From contig JAFWEJ010000006.1 of assembly GCA_017512985.1 (NCBI GenBank), forward strand, positions 62,001 through 126,000: DNA of 64,000 nt, in the 5' to 3' direction. The stretch's first letter is position 1. Every line of letters starts with the position of its first letter. This DNA comes from Clostridia bacterium. Lineage in GTDB: Bacteria; Bacillota; Clostridia; Christensenellales; Aristaeellaceae. Below, in pieces: positions 7,501-14,936 of this stretch. Position numbers and translations under genes: made by a program. A model generated the notes under the pieces. That model searched no databases, was not told the origin of the DNA, and saw only the letters and a program-made list of their open reading frames with translations.

Positions 7501-8238
7501 ATGCAGAAGGAAATGGTCACGCAGTACAGCCAGGCATTGAACCGGGAAATGCACGTCATGATCTACGGTCATGACGGAGTGCCGTTCCTGTGCTTTCCGA
7601 CACAGGATTCCATGTGTCGTAACTATGAGGATTTCGGGATGACAGACCAGCTGACCGACTTTATCGATGGCGGCCGGATCCAGTTGTTTGTGGTGGATAC
7701 GGTGGACCGGGAAAGCTGGTCGGCGAAGGGCAGCGATCCGGCGTGGCGCGCCGTGACCCAGGAACAGTACTTTCATTATATTGTTGATGAAGCAATTCCT
7801 CTGATCACCTCCCGGAATCCGCGCACGCCGGCTGTGACCGGATTCAGCTTGGGTGCGAACCACGCGGTGATCACTTTCCTGCGGCGGCCGGAACTGTTCC
7901 GTGGTGTGATCGCCCTTTCCGGCGTTTATGACACGGATTATTTCTTTGACGGATGGATGAATCCGACATTATATGAAAGCGCGCCGGACCGATTCCTGCC
8001 GGGCATGCGGCCGGATCATCCGTATATCGCGCTGTATAACGAACGGAAGATGATCCTGTGCGTCGGCCAGGGCGCATGGGAGGAGGATGGTGTCCGCTCC
8101 CTGAGATATCTGGAGAGCGTGTTCCGGGAGAAGGGTATCCATGCCTGGTGCGATTACTGGGGATATGACGTGAACCATGACTGGCCCTGGTGGTTCAGAC
8201 AGATGCGGTATTTCCTGCCGAAAATGATTGAAGAATGA
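7501..8238 (+). CDS. Esterase family protein (alpha/beta hydrolase fold)
   Basis: A 245-residue cytoplasmic alpha/beta hydrolase resembling the COG4947 esterases. The nucleophile elbow is G-F-S-L-G near residue 117-121, and the C-terminal VNHDWPWW contains the likely catalytic histidine. The ribosome binding site AGGAGATGAAAGACC supports the ATG at 7501. No signal peptide. It is followed after 13 bp by an ATP-grasp protein, a pairing that suggests a shared pathway (ester hydrolysis and ligation), but I cannot name the substrate. Confidence 0.75.
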   Translation: MQKEMVTQYSQALNREMHVMIYGHDGVPFLCFPTQDSMCRNYEDFGMTDQLTDFIDGGRIQLFVVDTVDRESWSAKGSDPAWRAVTQEQYFHYIVDEAIPLITSRNPRTPAVTGFSLGANHAVITFLRRPELFRGVIALSGVYDTDYFFDGWMNPTLYESAPDRFLPGMRPDHPYIALYNERKMILCVGQGAWEEDGVRSLRYLESVFREKGIHAWCDYWGYDVNHDWPWWFRQMRYFLPKMIEE

Positions 8239-8251
8239 AGGTTGAACGTAT

Positions 8252-9436
8252 ATGAACTTTGTATTTGTTTCTCCGCATTTTCCCCATACCTACTGGCAGT
8301 TCTGCGACAGGCTGCGCCGGAACGGGATCAATGTACTGGGAATCGGCGACGCGCCGTACGACAGCCTGGAGGCCCCGCTGAAAGCCGTACTGACGGAGTA
8401 TTACCGGGTAGACAGCCTGGAGGATTATAACCAGGTGTACCGGGCGGTCGCGTTCTTTGCCTGGAAATACGGAAAGATCGATTGGGTCGAGTCCATGAAT
8501 GAATACTGGCTGGAGCAGGACGCACGGCTGCGGACGGATTTCAACATTACCACGGGCATCCGTTCCGACCGAATCGGTTTCATCAAGGAAAAACGCCTGA
8601 TGAAGCAGCTGTACCTGGAAGCAGGGATCCCGACAGCCCGGCAGCATGTGGTATCCGGCCGGGAAGCCGGAAAGGCTTTTATCTCGGAAGTCGGATATCC
8701 GGTCATTGTCAAGCCGGACGTGGGCGTCGGCGCGACCCATACCTGGAAGCTGGAGAACGACGCGGACCTGGAGGCGTTCTATGACAACCTCCCCGCCGTG
8801 CCCTATGTGATGGAGGAATTCATCCAGGGTGAGATCTGCTCCTATGACGCGATCCTTGACTCAAAATGTGAACCTCTGTTCGAGAGCATGACGGTCTGGC
8901 CGCCGGTGATGGACATCGTCAACAAGGACCTGGACCTGATGTACTATACCTGCCCGGAGGTGCCGGAGAAGCTGCGGAAGCTCGGCAGGAAGACGGTGAA
9001 AGCCTTTGGCGTGGACAGGCGGTTTGTACACCTGGAGTTCTTCCGGCTGACAAAGGCCCGGAAGGGCTTGGGAAAGGTTGGTGATTTCGCGGCGCTGGAG
9101 GTTAATATGCGCCCGGCAGGCGGCTATACGCCGGATATGATGGATTTTGCCCATTCCACGGATGTATACCGGATCTGGGCGGACATGGTGGCGTTCGACG
9201 AACGCCGTATTCCGGAACCGTCCGAGCATTTCTACTGTGTGTACGCCAGCCGCAAGGACGGGCATACCTATGCCCGCACCCATGAGGAGATCATGGCGAA
9301 ATACGGCGGCTGCATGATGATGCAGGAGGAGATGCCGCCCATGAACTGGCCCCAGATGGGACGGTATATGTATACCGCCCGGCTGAAGACGTTTGATGAA
9401 GCGCAGGAATTCATCCGTTTTGTCCAGGGCGCCTGA
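8252..9436 (+). CDS. ATP-grasp domain protein (putative carboxylate-amine ligase)
   Basis: A 394-residue ATP-grasp enzyme. After an N-terminal pre-ATP region beginning MNFVFVSPHFP, the ATP-binding core is seen in IKEKRLMKQLYLEAGIPTARQ, GYPVIVKPDVGVGATHTWKL (phosphate-gripping lysine), VMEEFIQGEICSYDAI and the metal-binding LEVNMRPAGG. Such enzymes form an acyl-phosphate and ligate it to an amine or thiol. It follows the esterase by 13 bp and is probably in the same transcript. Substrates are unknown. The distance to the sulfur operon downstream is only 30 bp to its operator, but that operon has its own promoter. Confidence 0.85.
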   Translation: MNFVFVSPHFPHTYWQFCDRLRRNGINVLGIGDAPYDSLEAPLKAVLTEYYRVDSLEDYNQVYRAVAFFAWKYGKIDWVESMNEYWLEQDARLRTDFNITTGIRSDRIGFIKEKRLMKQLYLEAGIPTARQHVVSGREAGKAFISEVGYPVIVKPDVGVGATHTWKLENDADLEAFYDNLPAVPYVMEEFIQGEICSYDAILDSKCEPLFESMTVWPPVMDIVNKDLDLMYYTCPEVPEKLRKLGRKTVKAFGVDRRFVHLEFFRLTKARKGLGKVGDFAALEVNMRPAGGYTPDMMDFAHSTDVYRIWADMVAFDERRIPEPSEHFYCVYASRKDGHTYARTHEEIMAKYGGCMMMQEEMPPMNWPQMGRYMYTARLKTFDEAQEFIRFVQGA

Positions 9437-9465
9437 AAGGGCAAATACAAATGGAAAACAATTTA

Positions 9466-9498
9466 CCCATTGACATGGTAGGCAACTATGTGTAAAAT
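9466..9498 (+). promoter_or_regulatory. Promoter with CCTA-N9-TAGG-type operator, mccB-mccA operon
   Basis: TTGACA (9470-9475), 17 bp, TAAAAT (9493-9498). The box CCCATTGACATGGTAGG (9466-9482) differs from the boxes before the amino-acid ABC operon and iscS at two positions and places the -35 at the same box position. Confidence 0.8.
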
Positions 9499-9530
9499 GC
9501 GCTTAATTCATTCCGAAGGAGGTGCGCAGA

Positions 9531-9605
9531 ATGATCACGGCAAACGGACAATTCTGTTGTCAGGTGTGTTGCGTGTGTCAGGATCATGCTGTGCCCATCT
9601 GCTGA
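9531..9605 (+). CDS. Cysteine-rich leader peptide (24 residues), mccB-mccA operon
   Basis: ATG at 9531-9533 is preceded by a strong GAAGGAGGTG site; TGA is at 9603-9605. The peptide contains FCCQVCCVCQ and ends in cysteine, giving six cysteines in 24 residues (9, 10, 13, 14, 16 and 24). It lies about 25 bp after a predicted transcription start and before two tandem terminators and the cysteine-biosynthesis genes. This is the classical arrangement of an amino-acid attenuation leader, here for cysteine. A segment covering codons 19-22 can pair with the first terminator arm. Confidence 0.8.
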   Translation: MITANGQFCCQVCCVCQDHAVPIC

Positions 9606-9634
9606 ACGGAACTGTGACTGAGTAAAAAAAGACG

Positions 9635-9666
9635 CAGGCGGAGCATGGCGCTCTGCCTGAGTTTTT
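9635..9666 (+). terminator. First attenuator terminator of the mccB leader
   Basis: CAGGCGGAGC (9635-9644) pairs with GCTCTGCCTG (9650-9659) with one G-U pair, loop ATGGC, then a T run at 9662-9666. Its 5' half can also pair with leader codons 19-22 (9586-9595), giving a candidate antiterminator. Confidence 0.8.
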
Positions 9667-9681
9667 GTTACCGTGCCTTTC

Positions 9682-9724
9682 AACCGGCATCGGCCAGCAA
9701 AAACGCGGCCATGCCGGTTTTTTA
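9682..9724 (+). terminator. Second terminator of the mccB leader
   Basis: AACCGGCAT-c-GGCC (9682-9695) pairs with GGCCATGCCGGTT (9707-9719), followed by a T run to 9723. It lies 28 bp before the mccB start. Two terminators in tandem should give very tight off-states. Confidence 0.85.
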
Positions 9725-9751
9725 TTCTGCAATCAAACGGAGGAAAAAGAA

Positions 9752-10909
9752 ATGGCTTCATACAGGCATACGGAATCTGCGCTGATCCACGGCGGAAACA
9801 CGATCGACCCCCTGACCGGGGCGGTGAATATCCCGATCTACCAGACTTCCACCTTTCAGCAGAAGGGGATCGGGCTGGAGCCGGAGTGGGAATATGCCCG
9901 GACCGGCAACCCCACGCGCGCGGCGCTGGAGCGGCTGATCGCGGAACTTGAGGAGGGTACGGCCGGATTTGCTTTCGCTTCGGGCATGGCAGCGATCACG
10001 GCGGTATTGTCCCTGTTCCGTGCCGGAGAGAGGATCCTGATCTCCAGCAATGTATACGGCGGAACCTACCGGGTGCTGGACAAGGTCTTCAGCGCGTTTG
10101 ATCTCCGTTATTCCATTGTGAATACGGAGGACCTGCAGGAGCTGGAAAGGGCGGTGGCGCCGGATGTGAAGGCGATCCTGGTGGAAAGCCCCGCCAATCC
10201 GCTGATGACCGTGACCGACCTGGCCGGAGTGGCGGAGATCGCAAAACGCCACGGTATTCTGTCGATTGTGGACAATACGTTTATGACGCCGTACCTGCAG
10301 AAACCGCTGGCGCTCGGCGCGGATATCGTGCTGCACAGCGGTACAAAATACCTGGGCGGACACAGCGACGTGGTCGCCGGCCTGGCGGCGGTGAAGGATC
10401 CGGAACTGGCGAAGCGCCTGGCGTTTCTCCAGAACGCGACCGGAGGCGTTCTCGGACCGCAGGACTCCTTCCTGATCATCCGGGGCATCAAGACGCTGGC
10501 GGTGCGGATGGACCGGCATGTGGAGAACGCGGAGAAGGTCGCGCGGTTCCTGAAGGATCATCCGGCGGTGGAAAGGGTGTATTATCCCGGATTGCCGGAC
10601 GCACAGGGATACGATATCAACAGCCGGCAGGCAAAGAACGGCGGCGTGATGATCTCCTTTGCGCTGGATGACCGGCATGACTACCGGAAGTTTGTCGCTT
10701 CCCTGAAGCTGATTGCCCTGGCGGAAAGCCTGGGCGGCGTGGAAAGCCTGGTCTGCCATCCGGCGACTATGACCCATGCGTCCATTCCGAAGGAGATCCG
10801 GGAAAAGGTCGGGATCACGGATAATCTGATCCGCCTTTCCACCGGTATCGAACATATTGACGATTTGCTGGCGGACCTGGAACAGGCGATCGAAGCCAGC
10901 ACGGTCTGA
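9752..10909 (+). CDS. mccB: Cystathionine gamma-lyase / gamma-synthase family PLP enzyme
   Basis: The start is the ATG at 9752 with GGAGG 9-13 bp upstream; an earlier in-frame ATG falls inside the terminator. The 385-residue protein has the Cys/Met-metabolism PLP signature: YARTGNPTR near 48-56, the GMAAI segment, VDNTFMTPYLQKP and the Schiff-base lysine K199 in SGTKYLGGHSD. Family members either make cystathionine or cleave it to cysteine. Its partner 13 bp downstream is an MccA-like cystathionine beta-synthase, which favours the reverse-transsulfuration lyase role (homocysteine to cysteine). The cysteine leader upstream agrees. Gamma-synthase activity cannot be ruled out. Confidence 0.85.
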   Translation: MASYRHTESALIHGGNTIDPLTGAVNIPIYQTSTFQQKGIGLEPEWEYARTGNPTRAALERLIAELEEGTAGFAFASGMAAITAVLSLFRAGERILISSNVYGGTYRVLDKVFSAFDLRYSIVNTEDLQELERAVAPDVKAILVESPANPLMTVTDLAGVAEIAKRHGILSIVDNTFMTPYLQKPLALGADIVLHSGTKYLGGHSDVVAGLAAVKDPELAKRLAFLQNATGGVLGPQDSFLIIRGIKTLAVRMDRHVENAEKVARFLKDHPAVERVYYPGLPDAQGYDINSRQAKNGGVMISFALDDRHDYRKFVASLKLIALAESLGGVESLVCHPATMTHASIPKEIREKVGITDNLIRLSTGIEHIDDLLADLEQAIEASTV

Positions 10910-10922
10910 GGAGGAAAAGAAA

Positions 10923-11834
10923 ATGGCTGTTTATGAATCCACGCAGGAGCTGATCGGGAGGACGCCGCTGGTAAGGCTGGCTTATTCCGGTTTTCCGGAG
11001 GACGTGAAAGTCTACGCGAAACTGGAACTGTGGAATCCAAGCGGTTCTGTGAAAGACCGTACCGGGCTTTATATGGTCAGGGACGCGGAGGCGCGCGGCC
11101 TGCTGAAACCCGGCGGAACGATCGTTGAGGCGACGGCCGGCAACACGGGCCTCGGAATTGCCTTTGCGGCGCTGAACCGGGGGTACCGGATCATCTTTGT
11201 GGTTCCCACCAAGTTTTCCCAGGAAAAGCAGACGCTGATGCGTGCACTCGGCGCGGAAATCATCAATACGCCCCGGGAGGGCGGTATGCTAGGCGCAGAG
11301 GAAAAGGCGAATGAGCTGAAAGCGTCCATTCCCGGTGCAATTTCCCTGGAACAGTTTCATAACATGGCCAATCCGCAGGCACACTATGAGACCACAGGGA
11401 AGGAAGTCTGGGAAGATCTGGGACAGAAGATCGACTATTTTGTGGCCGGTGCGGGCAGCGGCGGTACTTACAGCGGGATTGCCCGATATATCAAGGAAAG
11501 GAAACCGGGAATCACCGGAGTACTGGCTGATCCGGTCGGTTCTACGATGGGCGGCGGTAAGCACGGTGACTATGATATCGAAGGTGTCGGCAACGACTTT
11601 ATCGCGGATACGATGGATATGAGCCTGGTGGACCATGTGATTAAAGTGACGGACCGGGAAGCATTTGAAAACGCCAGACTGCTGGCGGCGCATGAGGGCA
11701 TTTTTGCCGGTTCCTCATCCGGCGCGGCGCTGGCTGCGGTACGGAAACTGGTGGAAAGCGGGGCAAAGGGAACGATTGTGACCGTTTTTCCGGATCGCGG
11801 AGACCGCTACTTCAGCAAGGGATTATATGTCTGA
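10923..11834 (+). CDS. mccA: Cystathionine beta-synthase / cysteine synthase family protein
   Basis: A 303-residue fold-type II PLP enzyme. The start ATG at 10923 has GAGGAAAAGA upstream and lies 13 bp after mccB. PLP lysine K44 sits in NPSGSVKDR; EATAGNTGLG is the substrate carboxylate loop; AGAGSGGTYSG binds the cofactor phosphate; the ending FPDRGDRYFSKGLY is typical of CysK/MccA proteins. Within the pair it would condense activated serine with homocysteine to cystathionine, or with sulfide to cysteine. It lacks the C-terminal CBS domains of eukaryotic enzymes. The following operon has its own promoter starting 40 bp downstream. Confidence 0.88.
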   Translation: MAVYESTQELIGRTPLVRLAYSGFPEDVKVYAKLELWNPSGSVKDRTGLYMVRDAEARGLLKPGGTIVEATAGNTGLGIAFAALNRGYRIIFVVPTKFSQEKQTLMRALGAEIINTPREGGMLGAEEKANELKASIPGAISLEQFHNMANPQAHYETTGKEVWEDLGQKIDYFVAGAGSGGTYSGIARYIKERKPGITGVLADPVGSTMGGGKHGDYDIEGVGNDFIADTMDMSLVDHVIKVTDREAFENARLLAAHEGIFAGSSSGAALAAVRKLVESGAKGTIVTVFPDRGDRYFSKGLYV

Positions 11835-11836
11835 GT

Positions 11837-11853
11837 TATAGACTGAGTTTATA
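11837..11853 (+). promoter_or_regulatory. MET-box-like dyad (TATAG-N7-TTATA), Liv-type operon
   Basis: TATAGACTGAGTTTATA is centred about 66 bp upstream of the predicted transcription start, the position expected for a LysR-type activator. It matches the spacing of the published TATAG-N7-CTATA MET-box of lactic acid bacteria with one arm mismatch, and a perfect version occurs at the same place before metY (19864-19880). Confidence 0.55.
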
Positions 11854-11874
11854 ACAGCCTATCGATCTTCGGTA

Positions 11875-11904
11875 TTGGACAAATACCAACTAAACCAGTA
11901 GATT
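11875..11904 (+). promoter_or_regulatory. Promoter of the Liv-type ABC operon
   Basis: TTGGAC (11875-11880), 18 bp, TAGATT (11899-11904). The blocks GGTATTGGACA and TTAATGCCAT are shared exactly with the metY promoter. The spacer holds CCAACTAAACCAGTAG, at best a degenerate version of the Rrf2-type box. Confidence 0.6.
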
Positions 11905-11935
11905 AATGCCATTCAAACGAAAGGGGGTCCCGGCC

Positions 11936-11995
11936 ATGCGATGTCGATGTTGTCCGGAAGCAGTACTGCTAAGCCGGAACCGAATGTGCGGCTAA
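11936..11995 (+). CDS. Leader peptide MRCRCCPEAVLLSRNRMCG
   Basis: A 19-codon gene (ATG 11936, TAA 11993-11995) with AAAGGGGG upstream. It has four cysteines (3, 5, 6, 18). The core EAVLLSRNRM is identical to that of the leader before metY at 19964, and the three nucleotide differences in that core (GCA/GCC, GTA/GTG, CTA/CTG) are all synonymous, which argues that the peptide itself is selected. No terminator follows before the binding-protein gene 65 bp downstream, so the mechanism differs from the two attenuator leaders. I do not recognise a known family. Confidence 0.7.
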   Translation: MRCRCCPEAVLLSRNRMCG

Positions 11996-12060
11996 TACAT
12001 CCGGCGGAATCATCCGTGAACCCACAATAAATCAGACAAAAAGAAAGAAGGAAAAAAGAA

Positions 12061-13236
12061 ATGAAAAACAGAATCATCAGCGCCATCCTCATCGGCGCTC
12101 TGGCAATTACATTACTGACCGGCGGCGCGCTGGCGGGAACGGATCACATCAAAATCGGCGGATTGTTCGCCCTGACCGGCTGGTTTGACAGCTATGATGT
12201 GGCGGGATCCAAGGGATTTAAACTGGCGGTGGAAGAGATCAATGCTGCCGGCGGTGTTGACGGACATGAACTGGAATTTGTGATTTATGACACAACATCC
12301 GACCTGCAGACAGCAACAAACCTGACCAATAAGCTGATCGAGCAGGACAAGGTTGATGTGCTGGTCGGACTGAACGATCCCAATACCGATATCGCCTGCG
12401 GCATCATCGCCCAGGAATCCGGCATCCCGTCCCTGGCGACGGTTTCCACGCTGCCCTACACACAGGAGCGGGTCGGGGATACCGCTTTCCTGGTTCCTTA
12501 CGGTGATAACGTACAGGCCGCCGCGGTTTCGGAATATGCTTTCAAGGAACTGGGCGTCAGGACCGCCTATGTGCTGACCAACAATACGGACGAGTACACG
12601 ATTGCGCTGTCCACGTTCTTCCAGGCTCATTTCCAGGAACTCGGCGGGACGATCCTCTCCCTGGACCAGGGGGACCTGGGCTATGAGTATGATGAAAACA
12701 CCAGCACGGACTTTTCCCCGGTCATCAACCAGATCAAAGCGCTGGACGTGCAGCCGGACGCGGTCTTCCTCGGAAGTTTCACGGACGAAGGGCCCCTGAT
12801 TATCAAACAGCTCAGGGAAGCAGGTATTGATTCCATTGTTCTTTCCGGCGACGGCCTGGACGATCTTTCCGTGGCCCAGATTGCGGGCGCGGCTTCCAAC
12901 AACACTTATTTCAGCACCCATGTGAATTACGCCGATCCGGTTACGGATGCCTTCATTGAGGCCTACCGCGCGAAGTACAGCGAGGATCCGCAGAACGCTT
13001 TCGCGGCGCTGGCCTACGACGCGGTTTACCTGCTGAAATACGCAGTGGAGAAATACGCGAACGGCGATTATTCTCCCGCTTCCATCCGCAATGCCCTTGC
13101 GCAGGTGACCGATTTTGAAGGACTGACCGGAACGATCAGCTATGCGAACGGCAACGTGCCGACCAAGACGGTGTTCATCAACCAGTTCAAGGACGGCGAG
13201 AGCCTGAACGTGACCTCGGTGGTACCGGAAATCTGA
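12061..13236 (+). CDS. Branched-chain-type ABC transporter substrate-binding protein
   Basis: A 391-residue periplasmic-binding-protein type 1 (LivJ-like) with a signal peptide over residues 1-25 ending in ALAG. Visible pattern: IKIGGLFALTGWFDSYDVAGSKGFKLAVEEINAAGGVDG, VDVLVGLNDPNTDIACGI and later AALAYDAVYLLKYAVE, as in the Peripla_BP_6 family. It captures a ligand outside the cell for the LivHMGF-type machinery encoded downstream. The leader with four Cys codons and the MET-box-like dyad suggest a sulfur compound rather than leucine; this is inference. Confidence 0.88.
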   Translation: MKNRIISAILIGALAITLLTGGALAGTDHIKIGGLFALTGWFDSYDVAGSKGFKLAVEEINAAGGVDGHELEFVIYDTTSDLQTATNLTNKLIEQDKVDVLVGLNDPNTDIACGIIAQESGIPSLATVSTLPYTQERVGDTAFLVPYGDNVQAAAVSEYAFKELGVRTAYVLTNNTDEYTIALSTFFQAHFQELGGTILSLDQGDLGYEYDENTSTDFSPVINQIKALDVQPDAVFLGSFTDEGPLIIKQLREAGIDSIVLSGDGLDDLSVAQIAGAASNNTYFSTHVNYADPVTDAFIEAYRAKYSEDPQNAFAALAYDAVYLLKYAVEKYANGDYSPASIRNALAQVTDFEGLTGTISYANGNVPTKTVFINQFKDGESLNVTSVVPEI

Positions 13237-13276
13237 ACAGAACAGAACTGAATGAAAAGGATGGAGGAAAAGGATC

Positions 13277-14035
13277 ATGGCAAACTATAAACTGTGGAAC
13301 GCGCTGGAGAACGCAAAGAAATACAAGTGGGTGGAACTGTCCCACTCCCTGAACAATGACAGTCCCTACTGGTCCGGAATGCCGGAAAACTCCGTGGAGC
13401 TTTCCAAGACGATCTTCGACTGGGGCAATCCGATCCTGGAATGCCAGATCCAATCCTTCCGGTTCCCGGGACAGTTCGGTACGCATATTGATTTTCCCGG
13501 CCATTTCGCGAAAGGCGCGGCCCTGTCCGAAAAATATGACGTGCACAACCTGATCTTCCCGCTGGTGGTGATCGATATCACTGAGCAGGTGAAAAAAGAT
13601 GTGCATTACGCGGTCACAGAGGAGGATATCAGAGCGTATGAAAAGCAGTACGGCGACATCCCGGACGGGGCGTTTGTCGCACTGCGGACCGACTGGTCTA
13701 AAAACTGGCCGGACATGAACGCATTGTCCGGTGCGGCTGAGGACGGTTCCGAAAACTTCCCTGGCTGGTCCCTGGAAGCCCTGAAGTACATCTATGAGAC
13801 CCGTAACGCGGCGGCAAACGGACACGAGACGCTGGATACGGACGCGTCGGCCGTGGCTGCGGCAGCCGGTGATCTGGTCTGTGAAAGGTATGTGCTGGAG
13901 CAGAACAAGATTCAGGTGGAAGTGCTTTCCAATCTGGACCAGGTAATACCCGCGGGGGCGGTCCTGATCGTTTCCTATCCAAGGATTGAAGGCGCGACCG
14001 GACTTCCGGCAAGAGTCTGGGCGATCACCGAATAA
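13277..14035 (+). CDS. Cyclase family protein (kynurenine formamidase-like metal hydrolase)
   Basis: A 252-residue protein of the putative cyclase family (PF04199). The metal-binding motif H70-x-D72-x3-H76 is seen in FGTHIDFPGHF, and the active-site segment YPRIEGATGLPARVWAI closes the protein. Relatives hydrolyse amide bonds such as N-formylkynurenine. It sits between the binding-protein gene and the ABC ATPase genes, so it probably processes the imported compound in the cytoplasm; an N-acyl or cyclic amide containing sulfur is a reasonable guess but is not shown by the sequence. A terminator follows directly, so downstream transporter genes may be expressed at lower level. Confidence 0.8.
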   Translation: MANYKLWNALENAKKYKWVELSHSLNNDSPYWSGMPENSVELSKTIFDWGNPILECQIQSFRFPGQFGTHIDFPGHFAKGAALSEKYDVHNLIFPLVVIDITEQVKKDVHYAVTEEDIRAYEKQYGDIPDGAFVALRTDWSKNWPDMNALSGAAEDGSENFPGWSLEALKYIYETRNAAANGHETLDTDASAVAAAAGDLVCERYVLEQNKIQVEVLSNLDQVIPAGAVLIVSYPRIEGATGLPARVWAITE

Positions 14036-14050
14036 AGAACGCTCCAATGA

Positions 14051-14083
14051 AAAACCTGCGCTTTTGCCGGCGCAGGTTTTTCG
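14051..14083 (+). terminator. Intrinsic terminator inside the Liv-type operon
   Basis: AAAACCTGCG (14051-14060) pairs with CGCAGGTTTT (14071-14080), followed by T residues. It lies between the cyclase and the first ATPase gene and should reduce, or condition, transcription of the transporter genes. Confidence 0.75.
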
Positions 14084-14098
14084 GGTGATTCAGGAATC

Positions 14099-14116
14099 CG
14101 CAGGCAGCTGCCTGCG
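14099..14116 (+). repeat. Perfect 18-bp palindrome before livG
   Basis: CGCAGGCAGCTGCCTGCG reads the same on both strands. Its 3' half CCTGCG is complementary to the 3' arm CGCAGG of the terminator just upstream, so it could form an alternative structure, or it may be a protein-binding site. No T run follows. Confidence 0.5.
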
Positions 14117-14131
14117 CAAAGGGGTATACAG

Positions 14132-14923
14132 ATGGCTGAAACGATACTCAGTGTCCGGAACCTGACCCAGCAGTTCAAAGGCGTGCTGGCGGTGGACCAT
14201 ATCCGTATGGATCTGGAAAAGGGCAGCATCTACGGGCTCATCGGTACAAACGGCGCCGGGAAGAGCACGGTGATCAATATGATCTCCGGCAGTATCCCGC
14301 CCACGGAGGGGGAGATCCTTTTCGGAGGGAAGGATATCGGGAAGCTGGACGCCGCCGGTCGCGCAAAAGCCGGGATCGCGCGGACCTTCCAGAACCTGCG
14401 CCTGTTCAGCGGCCAGACCGTGCTGGATAACGTGATCACCGCAAGCCAGATTACCCGGAAATACAACCTGCTTGAAATGCTGGCCTGCATGCCGCGGTAC
14501 CGCCGGGAAGAAAAGGATTTTTCCGAACGGGCAAAAGATGCCCTGAGGATTATGGATATCGAACGGTATGAGGATTTCCAGGCGGACAATCTTCCGTACG
14601 GACTGCAGCGACGGCTGGAAATTGCCAGATGCCTGGCTATACGCCCGAAACTGCTGCTGCTTGATGAGCCGGCTGCCGGCATGAATCCGCATGAAAGCCT
14701 GAAACTGGTGGATGATATTCGCGTGATCCACAGGACACATCCGGAAATGACGATCCTGCTGATCGAACATGATATGAAGGTGGTTATGAACCTGTGCGGA
14801 TACATTTTCGTGATGGCTTCCGGACGGATGATCGCGGAGGGAACACCGAAACAGATCTATGATTCCGAAGAGGTGATCTCCGCCTACCTGGGCGGGATCG
14901 TACACCGGAAAGAGCGGGCGTAA
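14132..14923 (+). CDS. livG: Branched-chain-type ABC transporter ATP-binding protein (LivG-like)
   Basis: A 263-residue ABC ATPase. Walker A is GTNGAGKST near 46-54, the LivG-specific extended region RAKAGIARTFQNLRLFSGQTVLDNV follows, the signature is replaced by the LivG-like LPYGLQRRLEIARCLA, and Walker B is LLLLDEPAAGMNP. Switch histidine is in LLIEHDM. It is the cytoplasmic motor partner of the LivF-like protein encoded 13 bp downstream. Gene symbols follow the family; the substrate is probably not a branched-chain amino acid here. Confidence 0.9.
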   Translation: MAETILSVRNLTQQFKGVLAVDHIRMDLEKGSIYGLIGTNGAGKSTVINMISGSIPPTEGEILFGGKDIGKLDAAGRAKAGIARTFQNLRLFSGQTVLDNVITASQITRKYNLLEMLACMPRYRREEKDFSERAKDALRIMDIERYEDFQADNLPYGLQRRLEIARCLAIRPKLLLLDEPAAGMNPHESLKLVDDIRVIHRTHPEMTILLIEHDMKVVMNLCGYIFVMASGRMIAEGTPKQIYDSEEVISAYLGGIVHRKERA

Positions 14924-14936
14924 AGGGGCGTATTCC

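Noticed and set aside
9665-9751. Extended N-terminus of the mccB protein
   Set aside because: This in-frame extension would lie in the second terminator and has no RBS; the ATG at 9752 has GGAGG and gives the normal protein length.
11875-12060. SAM or cobalamin riboswitch in the leaders before the Liv-type operon and metY
   Set aside because: The conserved GGTATTGGACA ... AAAGGGGG ... GAGCCGGAACC pattern looked RNA-like, but no SAM-I, SAM-II, SMK or cobalamin core fits, and the conservation is explained by promoter, RBS and a leader peptide with synonymous changes.
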